A stretch of 64,000 bases of DNA from Flavobacterium celericrescens (GTDB lineage Bacteria > Bacteroidota > Bacteroidia > Flavobacteriales > Flavobacteriaceae): the NCBI RefSeq assembly GCF_011392075.1, contig NZ_JAAJBV010000001.1, positions 124,001 through 188,000 on the forward strand, in the 5' to 3' direction. The notes beneath the pieces are model-generated. The model searched no databases, had not been told where the DNA came from, and was given only the letters and a program-made list of their open reading frames with translations. The first letter of the stretch is position 1. Each line of letters begins with the position of its first letter. A program made the position numbers and the translations under genes. Positions 54,855-62,721 of this stretch are shown one piece after another.

Positions 54855-56366
54855 ATGAAAAATTACTTTTTATTTTTCCTTTTAAATTTTTCTTTAGCAT
54901 TTTCTCAATCACCTTTGATTCAATGGCAATTATTTAGTAATAATAGTTATCCAGGTAATCGACCTAAAAAAATCCTTGCCACTAGTGATAATGGCTACTT
55001 GGTTTTAAGTACAAAAGACGCAAATTGTAAATTAGTAAAGTTAGATAACAATGGAAATGTAATTTGGGAAAGATCAATAGGCGGAAGTGGTAATGAAGAC
55101 GCTGTTGATATTAAACAAACTAATGATGGCGGCTATATACTTATTGCTTCAACTCAATCAAACGATGGTGATGTAAGTGGTCATCATGGTTTACCCTTTG
55201 GTAGTAATACTCAAGATGTTTGGGTAGTTAAACTAAATAATCTTGGAATAATACAGTGGCAAAAATGTTTTGGCGGAACTAGTACAGATTTAGGAAGATC
55301 CATTATTCAAACTACTGATGGGGGTTATGTTTTTGCATCAAATTCAGAATCAATTAATGGTGACCTAAATGGACTTAGTTGTGGAGGAAATAATGATTAT
55401 TGGATTGTAAAAATAGATACATTGGGTACAATTGAGTGGCAAAAATGTTTTGGAGGCACATATCATGATTATCCAATAGAAATTATTCAAACAGTCGACG
55501 GTGGTTATATAGTTGGTGGTCACTCAAATTCTACTAATGGTTATGTAACTTCTTATTATGGTAATTATGATTTTTGGATTGTAAAAATAAATAACTTAGG
55601 AACTCTTGAATGGCAAAAATCTTTTGGAGGCCAATATATGGATTTGATAACAGGAATAGTACAAACTTTAGATGGTGGGTACATTATTGGCGGTGGAACT
55701 AGTGTTGGTAACAGTGGAAATTTTTCATATGGTGGGGCATGGAGATTTCTTAAATTAAATAATTCAGGCAATATAATTTGGAATAAATCTTTGCCAAGTC
55801 ATTGGGGGACACAATTTTCGCAAATGAAAATAAATCCTTCTAACGATCATATTTCGATTATTGGAAGCGATTATACATATGCTTCTCAATACAATACAAA
55901 TATTGAAATAGATCATCTTGATCAAAATGGCAATCTTATTTCTAAATATACTTTTGGAGGAACAGCGGAAGATTTTGGAACAAGTGTAGATTTTACCTCA
56001 GATAATGGTTTAATTATTTTGTGTGATGCTAGGTCTACAAACGGTGATATAATATCAAGTAATCCATCTAATTTTAACAAAGTATGGATTGCTAAAATTT
56101 CGCCTCAAATTTTAGCAACCGAAAATTTCATATATTCAAACAAAGTTAATTTGTATCCAAATCCTGTTAAAGATTTATTGTATATTAGTTTGTTAAATTT
56201 TGACATATCTAAAATTGAGATATATGACAATTTAGGTCGTTTAGTTGTTAAAGAATTGTATAACAACAATGAAATAAATTTATCACACCTAAAGTCAGGG
56301 ATTTACTTTGTTAATTTCACAAACAAAAATGGAGAAGTTGTTACAAAAAAAATATTTAAAGAATGA
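54855..56366 (+). CDS. Secreted beta-propeller-like T9SS protein
   Basis: 503-residue secreted protein. The signal peptide (residues 1-17) ends LAFSQ. Six imperfect repeats of about 60 residues follow, each with I-x-W-Q-K-x-F-G-G, a central DGGY (such as TTDGGYVFAS, TVDGGYIVGG, TLDGGYIIGG) and an NGD/NG turn, spanning about residues 60-410; this looks like a six- or seven-bladed propeller. A type A T9SS sorting domain starts near residue 428 (VNLYPNPVKDL) and ends TKKIFKE. The start is the ATG at 54855. The gene is flanked by a 31-bp direct repeat copied from its upstream neighbour, so it appears to be a recent insertion. Ligand unknown. Confidence 0.8.
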   Translation: MKNYFLFFLLNFSLAFSQSPLIQWQLFSNNSYPGNRPKKILATSDNGYLVLSTKDANCKLVKLDNNGNVIWERSIGGSGNEDAVDIKQTNDGGYILIASTQSNDGDVSGHHGLPFGSNTQDVWVVKLNNLGIIQWQKCFGGTSTDLGRSIIQTTDGGYVFASNSESINGDLNGLSCGGNNDYWIVKIDTLGTIEWQKCFGGTYHDYPIEIIQTVDGGYIVGGHSNSTNGYVTSYYGNYDFWIVKINNLGTLEWQKSFGGQYMDLITGIVQTLDGGYIIGGGTSVGNSGNFSYGGAWRFLKLNNSGNIIWNKSLPSHWGTQFSQMKINPSNDHISIIGSDYTYASQYNTNIEIDHLDQNGNLISKYTFGGTAEDFGTSVDFTSDNGLIILCDARSTNGDIISSNPSNFNKVWIAKISPQILATENFIYSNKVNLYPNPVKDLLYISLLNFDISKIEIYDNLGRLVVKELYNNNEINLSHLKSGIYFVNFTNKNGEVVTKKIFKE

Positions 56367-56387
56367 ATAATCTAAATCAAATTTATT

Positions 56388-56418
56388 AAGGTTTGGTTTC
56401 GTAATAAGTATTAAAAAT
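56388..56418 (+). repeat. 31-bp direct repeat, distal copy (displaced gene end)
   Basis: Contains the codons for KVWFRNKY and the stop of the hypothetical gene at 54261, with AAG in place of AAA for Lys. It is not attached to any start and overlaps the stop codon of the convergent gene at 56411. It is probably the original gene end, or a copy made on insertion. Confidence 0.9.
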
Positions 56419-56956
56419 AAATTCTCACAAAAGGCATAAACGCCTCGGCATAAATATTATCTCTGTCTTTGTGCAAAACATTGTATCGAATTCCGAAAGT
56501 TACATTTTCATTGCGATAACCTGCTCCTAAAAACAAAGCTGTATTCCAAAAATCTTGTTTATCACTTCCATAAGAATCTTCAAAAGTTCTATTAACCCTT
56601 AATTGCTCTAATTCAGTTGATAATTGTAATTCCTCAATAGGATGAAACAGCGCGATTAAACTTCCACCATATAAGTTTGCGTTATAAAAATCTTTTTGCT
56701 TTACATAACTATATTGAGCTCCTAAACCAGCTGAAACATAATGATTAAAGTTATAAACTGCGCTTGGAGCAACCATAATATCTGCATAACCATTCCCTAG
56801 ACCTAAACCGAAACCGCCTCCAAATTGTACATGACTCCAGAAATCACTTTTTGCTTTCATTTCGGTGTCTTCTTGTGCAGAAATTTCAGAATTGAAACAA
56901 AATAAAAACACAATAGTTAACAAAAATGTTAAATTCATTACAGAATTCTTTTTCAT
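56411..56956 (-). CDS. Small outer-membrane beta-barrel protein
   Basis: 181-residue exported protein. Residues 1-27 are a signal peptide (ending SEISAQ). The mature part has about eight amphipathic strands with aromatic girdles (FGGGFGLGLGNGYADIMVAPS, split here for reading as FGGGFGLGLG and YADIMVAPS) and ends VRIYF with a C-terminal Phe, so it is probably a small OmpW/OmpA-like barrel. Function unknown. A second ATG six codons in is possible. It is convergent with the upstream plus-strand unit and divergent from sucA. Confidence 0.72.
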   Translation of the reverse strand: MKKNSVMNLTFLLTIVFLFCFNSEISAQEDTEMKAKSDFWSHVQFGGGFGLGLGNGYADIMVAPSAVYNFNHYVSAGLGAQYSYVKQKDFYNANLYGGSLIALFHPIEELQLSTELEQLRVNRTFEDSYGSDKQDFWNTALFLGAGYRNENVTFGIRYNVLHKDRDNIYAEAFMPFVRIYF

Positions 56957-57000
56957 AATTCGATTTTCAAAAAATTAATGTTATAAAAGTATAAAAATCC

Positions 57001-57032
57001 TTGAAAGATTATCATAAAATGTTTTACTTTTG
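57001..57032 (+). promoter_or_regulatory. Promoter of sucA
   Basis: TTG (57001-57003), a 21-nt spacer and TACTTTTG (57025-57032) match the Bacteroidota consensus. The predicted start lies about 35 nt before the ATG at 57073. Confidence 0.65.
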
Positions 57033-57072
57033 CGTAAAATTTTTAATTAAAAGGTCTTTCAGACAACACAAT

Positions 57073-59844
57073 ATGGATAGGTTTTCCTTTTTAAACGCTG
57101 CACACACTGCTTTTTTTGCAGATTTATACGAACAATATTTACAAAATCCAGATAGCGTAGAGCCAAGCTGGAGAAGTTTTTTTCAAGGATTTGACTTCGC
57201 ACAAGCAGGTTATGGTTCTGAAGAATTTGCCGCACAAGTAGTTCAAGTAGCTTCGGGTGATTCAGGTGAAATTTCTGAAAAAATGCAAAAAGAGTTCAAT
57301 GTTCTAAAATTAATCGAAGGATATAGAACTCGCGGACATTTATTCACAAAAACAAATCCAGTAAGAGACAGAAGACTTCACGGACCTTCTTTAGCTCTTG
57401 AAAATTTCGGATTATCGCAAGCCGATTTGAATACAGTTTTTGATGCTGCTAAAATGGTGAACATGAAGCCTTGTACTTTGGCTGATATTATCAAGCATTT
57501 AGAAAATGTATATTGCCAATCTATCGGAGTGGAGTACATGTACATCAGAGAGCCACACAAATTAGAATGGATTAAAAATCGTTTAGACATTAACGACAAT
57601 TTACCAAACTTTTCAACAGATAAGAAAAAACATATCCTTAAAAAATTAAACGAAGCGGTTTCTTTCGAGAACTTCTTGCATACTAAATATGTTGGTCAAA
57701 AACGTTTCTCTTTAGAAGGTTGTGAAGCAGTTATTCCTGCTTTAGACGCTTTAGTAGAAGCTGCTGCTGACAAAGGTGTTGAACAATTCGTAATGGGAAT
57801 GGCACACAGAGGTCGTTTGAATGTATTAGCCAACATCTTTGGAAAAAATACACAAAATATCTTCTCTGAATTCGACGGAAAAGACTACGATGAAGACGCT
57901 AACTTTGATGGTGACGTAAAATATCACTTAGGGTTGACTTCTGACAGATTAACGGATTCAGGTAAAAAAATCAACTTAAATTTAGCTCCAAACCCTTCCC
58001 ACTTAGAAACAGTAGGTGCTGTTATTGAAGGAATCACAAGAGCAAAACAAGATAGAAATTATCCAAATGATTTTTCAAAAGTATTACCAATCGCTGTTCA
58101 CGGTGATGCTGCGGTAGCAGGTCAAGGTATTGTGTATGAAATCATTCAAATGGCGAAGTTAGATGGTTACAAAACAGGTGGAACAATCCATTTAGTAATC
58201 AATAATCAAGTCGGATTTACAACTAATTATTTAGATGCACGTTCGTCAACGTATTGTACAGATGTAGCTAAAGTAACTTTATCGCCAGTTTTACACGTTA
58301 ATGCAGACGATGCAGAAGCGGTAGTTCATGCAATGTTGTTTGCTTTAGATTATCGTATGGAATTTGGAACTGACGTTTTCATCGATTTATTAGGATATAG
58401 AAAATACGGTCACAACGAAGGTGATGAGCCTCGTTTTACCCAACCAATTTTATACAAAGCGATTTCAAAACATAAAAACCCAAGAGATATCTACGCTGAA
58501 AAATTAGTTCAAGAAAGCGTTATTTCGGCTAGCTTTGTAAAAGAATTGGAAGAAGCATACAAAGCAAAATTAGATGAAAATTTAGAAGCTTCACGTAAGA
58601 AAGACTTAACTGTAATTACACCGTTCATGGAGAATGAGTGGGAAGGTTACAAACAAGTTTCGGATGATGTAATGCTTCAAAAATTTGACACTAAGTTTGA
58701 TAAAAATCAATTAGCAGAAATCGCTGATACGATTACCCAACTTCCATCTGACAAGAAATTTATCAGTAAGATTACGAAGTTAATCGGGGATAGAAAAAAC
58801 ATGGTTGAAACCAATAAATTAGATTGGGCGATGGGCGAATTATTAGCTTATGGTTCATTACTAAAAGAAGGTTTTGACGTACGTATTTCAGGGCAAGATG
58901 TGGAACGTGGAACATTCTCACACCGTCATGCTGTTGTTAAAGTTGAAGATTCAGAAGAAGAAGTAATTCTTTTAGATAAAATAAAAGATAAAAAAGGAAA
59001 CTTTTATATCTACAATTCACACCTTTCAGAATATGGAGTTTTAGGTTTTGAGTACGGATATGCTTTAGCATCACCAAAATCTTTAGTAATTTGGGAAGCA
59101 CAGTTTGGAGATTTCTCTAACGGCGCTCAAATTATGATTGACCAATACATTTCAGCAGGTGAAGATAAATGGAACAACCAAAACGGATTGGTAATGTTGC
59201 TACCTCACGGTTATGAAAACCAAGGAGCAGAGCACTCATCAGCTCGTATGGAGCGTTACTTACAGTTATGTGCAAAACACAACATGTACATTGCCGATGT
59301 AACTACGCCAGCCAACTTCTTCCACTTAATGAGAAGACAATTAAAAACAGAATTCCGTAAGCCATTAGTAGTGTTTTCTCCAAAAAGTTTATTACGTCAT
59401 CCAGATGTAGTTTCTTCAATGGATGATTTAGCAAACGGACAATTCCAAGAAGTATTAGATGATCCAAACGTAACAGATAAAAAAGCGGTTAAAACGTTAG
59501 TATTCTGTACAGGTAAATTCTATTATGATATTATTGCAAAACGTGCTGAATTAGGTAGAAATGATGTGGCAGTGGTTCGTTTAGAGCAATTATTCCCATT
59601 AGCTGTGGACCAAATCAAAGCAATTATCGACAGTTATCCAAATGTGGATGATTACGTTTGGGCACAAGAAGAACCTAAAAACATGGGAGCTTATAGCTAT
59701 ATGTTGATGAATTTTGATTTAGTAAAATTAAGATTAGCATCACCAAAAGCATACAGTGCTCCAGCAGCAGGAAGTTATGAACGTTCTAAAAAACGTCATG
59801 CTAACGCTATCGCAATGGTTTTTGATAAAAAATTATTTCAATAA
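57073..59844 (+). CDS. sucA: 2-oxoglutarate dehydrogenase E1 component
   Basis: 923-residue thiamine-diphosphate enzyme that decarboxylates 2-oxoglutarate in the citric acid cycle and transfers succinyl to E2 lipoate. The N-terminal FLNAAHTAFFADLYEQYLQNP binds E2. Motifs include MAHRGRLNVLANIFGK near residue 236, HGDAAVAGQG near 345, the ThDP-site VINNQVGFTT near 375 and GYRKYGHNEGDEPRF near 442. The ATG at 57073 starts the conserved MDRFSFLN; longer frames begin upstream of the promoter. It is followed by odhB after 60 nt. Confidence 0.97.
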   Translation: MDRFSFLNAAHTAFFADLYEQYLQNPDSVEPSWRSFFQGFDFAQAGYGSEEFAAQVVQVASGDSGEISEKMQKEFNVLKLIEGYRTRGHLFTKTNPVRDRRLHGPSLALENFGLSQADLNTVFDAAKMVNMKPCTLADIIKHLENVYCQSIGVEYMYIREPHKLEWIKNRLDINDNLPNFSTDKKKHILKKLNEAVSFENFLHTKYVGQKRFSLEGCEAVIPALDALVEAAADKGVEQFVMGMAHRGRLNVLANIFGKNTQNIFSEFDGKDYDEDANFDGDVKYHLGLTSDRLTDSGKKINLNLAPNPSHLETVGAVIEGITRAKQDRNYPNDFSKVLPIAVHGDAAVAGQGIVYEIIQMAKLDGYKTGGTIHLVINNQVGFTTNYLDARSSTYCTDVAKVTLSPVLHVNADDAEAVVHAMLFALDYRMEFGTDVFIDLLGYRKYGHNEGDEPRFTQPILYKAISKHKNPRDIYAEKLVQESVISASFVKELEEAYKAKLDENLEASRKKDLTVITPFMENEWEGYKQVSDDVMLQKFDTKFDKNQLAEIADTITQLPSDKKFISKITKLIGDRKNMVETNKLDWAMGELLAYGSLLKEGFDVRISGQDVERGTFSHRHAVVKVEDSEEEVILLDKIKDKKGNFYIYNSHLSEYGVLGFEYGYALASPKSLVIWEAQFGDFSNGAQIMIDQYISAGEDKWNNQNGLVMLLPHGYENQGAEHSSARMERYLQLCAKHNMYIADVTTPANFFHLMRRQLKTEFRKPLVVFSPKSLLRHPDVVSSMDDLANGQFQEVLDDPNVTDKKAVKTLVFCTGKFYYDIIAKRAELGRNDVAVVRLEQLFPLAVDQIKAIIDSYPNVDDYVWAQEEPKNMGAYSYMLMNFDLVKLRLASPKAYSAPAAGSYERSKKRHANAIAMVFDKKLFQ

Positions 59845-59904
59845 AAAACAACTCAATTATCACCCTAAGCTTGTCAAAGGGTAAACTTTTTAAAATAAAA
59901 AGAT

Positions 59905-61122
59905 ATGATTTTAGAAATGAAAGTCCCTTCTCCAGGGGAATCAATTAAAGAAGTAGAAATTGCTACATGGTTAGTAAAAGATGGTGATTATGTAGAAAAA
60001 GACCAAGCAATTGCTGAGGTTGATTCAGATAAAGCAACATTAGAATTACCAGCTGAAGCAAGCGGAATTATTACATTAAAAGCAGAAGAAGGTGATGCAG
60101 TAGCAGTTGGTGCTGTAGTTTGTTTAATCGATACAGGTGCAGCAAAACCAGAAGGTGGAGCAGCTCCAGCAAAAGAAGAAGCAAAAGCAGTTGAAGCTCC
60201 AAAAGCCGAGGCTCCAAAAGCAGCTCCAGTAGCTGAGAAAACGTATGCAACTCAAGCGCCATCTCCAGCAGCTAGAAAAATATTAGACGAAAAAAACATC
60301 GAGCCTTCTGACATTGTTGGAACAGGTAAAGGTGGAAGAATTACTAAAGATGATGCTGTAAACGCAGTTCCATCAATGGGAACTCCAACAGGAGGAAACC
60401 GCGGAACAGAAAGAACAAAACTTTCTATGTTACGTAGAAAAGTAGCAGAGCGTTTAGTATCTGCTAAAAACGAAACAGCGATGTTAACTACTTTCAATGA
60501 AGTAGACATGACAGCTATTTACGCTTTACGTGATCAATACAAAGAAGAGTTCAAAGCGAAACATGGTTTAGGATTAGGCTTCATGTCGTTCTTTACTAAA
60601 GCGGTAACTCGTGCTTTACAATTATATCCAGATGTAAATTCTATGATTGATGGTCAAGAGAAAATTTCTTATGACTTCTGTGATATTTCAGTAGCGGTTT
60701 CTGGTCCCAAAGGATTAATGGTTCCAGTTATGAGAAATGCAGAAACATTGTCATTCAGAGGTATTGAAGCAGAAATCAAAAGATTAGCAATCAGAGCTCG
60801 TGATGGACAAATCACAGTAGACGAAATGACAGGTGGAACATTCACAATTTCTAATGGTGGTGTTTTCGGAAGTATGTTATCTACACCAATTATCAATCCG
60901 CCACAATCAGGTATTTTAGGAATGCACAATGTGGTAGAAAGAGCTATCGTTAAAAACGGTCAAATCGTAATTGCTCCAGTAATGTACGTAGCATTATCAT
61001 ACGACCACAGAATTATCGACGGCCGTGAGTCAGTTGGATTCTTAGTAGCGGTGAAAGAAGCATTAGAAAACCCTGCAGAATTATTAATGGGTGGAAATGT
61101 GAAAAAAGCATTAGAATTATAG
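59905..61122 (+). CDS. odhB: 2-oxoglutarate dehydrogenase E2 (dihydrolipoyl succinyltransferase)
   Basis: 405-residue E2 core of the 2-oxoglutarate dehydrogenase complex. The lipoyl domain has Lys43 in VDSDKATLE. An Ala/Pro/Glu-rich linker (about residues 80-112) leads to the E1/E3-binding domain (about 115-150, PSPAARKILDE and GTGKGGRITKDD) and the catalytic acyltransferase domain (about 170-405) with His368 in DHRIIDGR. A diverged and decayed copy of its last third of the catalytic domain, with the terminator, lies at 62423, beyond the next gene, so the 3' end of this gene may have been replaced. Confidence 0.97.
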   Translation: MILEMKVPSPGESIKEVEIATWLVKDGDYVEKDQAIAEVDSDKATLELPAEASGIITLKAEEGDAVAVGAVVCLIDTGAAKPEGGAAPAKEEAKAVEAPKAEAPKAAPVAEKTYATQAPSPAARKILDEKNIEPSDIVGTGKGGRITKDDAVNAVPSMGTPTGGNRGTERTKLSMLRRKVAERLVSAKNETAMLTTFNEVDMTAIYALRDQYKEEFKAKHGLGLGFMSFFTKAVTRALQLYPDVNSMIDGQEKISYDFCDISVAVSGPKGLMVPVMRNAETLSFRGIEAEIKRLAIRARDGQITVDEMTGGTFTISNGGVFGSMLSTPIINPPQSGILGMHNVVERAIVKNGQIVIAPVMYVALSYDHRIIDGRESVGFLVAVKEALENPAELLMGGNVKKALEL

Positions 61123-61141
61123 AACTATAAATCCCAATAAT

Positions 61142-61175
61142 AAAATCCCAAATTCTTTTAGAGTTTGGGATTTTT
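61142..61175 (+). terminator. Terminator after odhB
   Basis: AAATCCCAAA and TTTGGGATTT, extended by TTC/GAG, then T. The stem is the same as that at 24687 and similar to 62553. It also lies just past the stop of the convergent lipoprotein gene. Confidence 0.85.
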
Positions 61176-61190
61176 CTTTAATTAATTTTT

Positions 61191-62183
61191 TTATGGTAAA
61201 GTGTTTATTGCAGCAATTAATTGTGCTTCAGAGCCTACTCCAGTTTCAGAAAGTGTAAAACTATAAATTGCATTAGCAGTTATTGTAACACTTTTAATTG
61301 CATAACGCCATTGTCCATTATCTTCAGTAATAAAAATAATATGGCATGCTAAACCAATTGGAACTTGTCCATAATGTTCAGAGAATAAGTCGGTATCATC
61401 ATCATATGTATCTAATTGAGCAAGCCCATTTCCTAATCCGTCATAATGTAAATAAACCGCCGAATTTTGATTGTCATATCCAGTAGGAGCCGACACCAAA
61501 ATGGTTGTTTTTGGATTTGGATCACTATAGAATCTATCAACATTTGTCCATCCAAAATTATTTAATAATGCATAATAAGTGGCATTAGCACCTTGACCTT
61601 CTACAAAAACACCTCCATTCCCTCCAGTTGCGTCTTCCTGTTCTTCCCAAACAATTCCAAGTGTATCATTTTCAATTCCATTCCACAAAGTCATTTCAGA
61701 ATCACCTCCAGTATCAGTTAATGAAGTTGGAATGTTTAACGAAATAGGGCATGTAATTGCTAATTGTTGCCCATTTTTTGTTGCATTAATAAAAAATTCA
61801 CCTCCAGAAACTAGCATAGCTTTGTCTCCACTAGGCATAATTCCCATTGTGGTAAAATTTGTTGCAAGCATAGTTCCGCCATCAAAAATCTCAACAAATT
61901 CTATATCAACAGTACCAGTAACTGGATTTCCATTTAAAGTAAGGCAATTACCATCTATAGAAATAGACACACCTTTAGTTGAAGTAAAATTAGCTACACC
62001 TGATTCTGCAATAAATTGAAAATTTTGTGTAATAGAGCTCAAAGCATCATCTCTAAGAGATTGAAGTTCTGCCGCACTTGGCAAGTTATTATCGTCATCA
62101 TTGTTACAACTAGTAGCAAATAAACTCAATAATAGAAAAGCAACTATTGAATAAACGAATTTAAATTTTAGTACTTTTTTCAT
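61191..62183 (-). CDS. Probable surface-exposed lipoprotein
   Basis: 330-residue lipoprotein of unknown function. The lipobox ends ATSC (Cys26), and the following CNNDDDNN is an acidic stretch like the Bacteroidota lipoprotein export signal, suggesting the cell surface. The mature part is beta-rich with many G/N turns (LTLNGNPVTGTVDIEFVEIF, WNGIENDTLGIVWEEQ). I recognise no domain. It is transcribed towards odhB and lies between odhB and a decayed odhB 3' remnant, so it was probably inserted there. Confidence 0.72.
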   Translation of the reverse strand: MKKVLKFKFVYSIVAFLLLSLFATSCNNDDDNNLPSAAELQSLRDDALSSITQNFQFIAESGVANFTSTKGVSISIDGNCLTLNGNPVTGTVDIEFVEIFDGGTMLATNFTTMGIMPSGDKAMLVSGGEFFINATKNGQQLAITCPISLNIPTSLTDTGGDSEMTLWNGIENDTLGIVWEEQEDATGGNGGVFVEGQGANATYYALLNNFGWTNVDRFYSDPNPKTTILVSAPTGYDNQNSAVYLHYDGLGNGLAQLDTYDDDTDLFSEHYGQVPIGLACHIIFITEDNGQWRYAIKSVTITANAIYSFTLSETGVGSEAQLIAAINTLP

Positions 62184-62422
62184 AATATTTGTTTTTGTTT
62201 ATATTATAGATTGAACAAGTGTTAAAAGGTTGCGCCATTTTTAAATAAATCTGTTAAAAAGAATTAAAAAGCAGTTTAAATGCTTGATTTTTTATCATCT
62301 TAAATAGAAACAATGATTACAATAATCAATATTTCTTTTCCTTTACTAGAAATATAGGTACCAATAATACCATCAACTGGTTTGGTTTTGTAATTACGAA
62401 ACACATCATTCACATGACTCAT

Positions 62423-62546
62423 ATCAAAAACAATAAAATAGTAATTACTCTTGTAATGTATGTTGCATTATAATACGATCACCGAATAATTGACGGGCGT
62501 GTTTCAATAGGATTTTGTAGTCGTTAAAGAAGCATTAGAATTATAG
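62423..62546 (+). pseudogene. Decayed odhB 3'-end remnant
   Basis: In frame it reads IKNNKIVI, MYVAL, stop, YDHRIIDGRVSIGF, a frameshift, then VVVKEALEL and stop, clearly matching VKNGQIVI, MYVALSYDHRIIDGRESVGF and VAVKEALE of OdhB (from 60949). Damage: TCA to TAA stop at 62471, a 2-nt deletion near 62515, and a 51-bp deletion between two AAGCATTAGAA repeats of the parent sequence. Many differences are at third codon positions, so the copy evolved as coding DNA before it decayed. No start codon or upstream part remains. Confidence 0.88.
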
Positions 62547-62552
62547 AAATAT

Positions 62553-62585
62553 AAATCCCAAACTCTAAAATAATTTGGGATTTTT
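62553..62585 (+). terminator. Second copy of the odhB terminator
   Basis: AAATCCCAAA and TTTGGGATTT pair around a diverged loop, then T. It follows the odhB remnant at the same distance and in the same order as the true terminator follows odhB. Confidence 0.8.
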
Positions 62586-62721
62586 CTTTACTAAAAATTC
62601 TTAGTTTTGATAATATCCTAAAACAGTAAAAGTTAATCTCATAAATAATCTACAAAACAATATAGTTTTATTCTTATTTTAGCACACTTTAATTTTTAGT
62701 TTGAGTTACCAAGTTTTCAAG

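Larger units (their letters stand above)
62184..62721. other. Mosaic intergenic region with gene remnants
   Basis: 538 bp between the lipoprotein gene and the TPR gene. From right to left it holds the upstream region of the TPR gene (62590-62721), a terminator-like hairpin (62553-62585), the odhB remnant (62423-62546), and about 110 bp whose minus strand reads openly as YYFIVFDMSHVNDVFRNYK and onward to a stop at about 62310, perhaps another fragment but too short to call. The rest (62184-62310) is A+T-rich with the lipoprotein promoter presumably inside. Confidence 0.5.

Noticed and set aside
57001..57072. N-terminal extension of SucA by 24 residues
   Set aside because: It covers the promoter elements, and the conserved E1 N-terminus begins at the ATG at 57073.
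60071..60262. Leu-rich minus-strand frame opposite odhB
   Set aside because: It is the reverse reading of the Ala/Pro/Glu linker of OdhB; low-complexity artefact.
62379..62394. Partial match (GGTTTGGTTTTGTAAT) to the 31-bp repeat at 54585 and 56388
   Set aside because: Only about 16 simple T/G-rich bases match with a mismatch, so chance is likely; it was not used as evidence that the insertion sites are linked.
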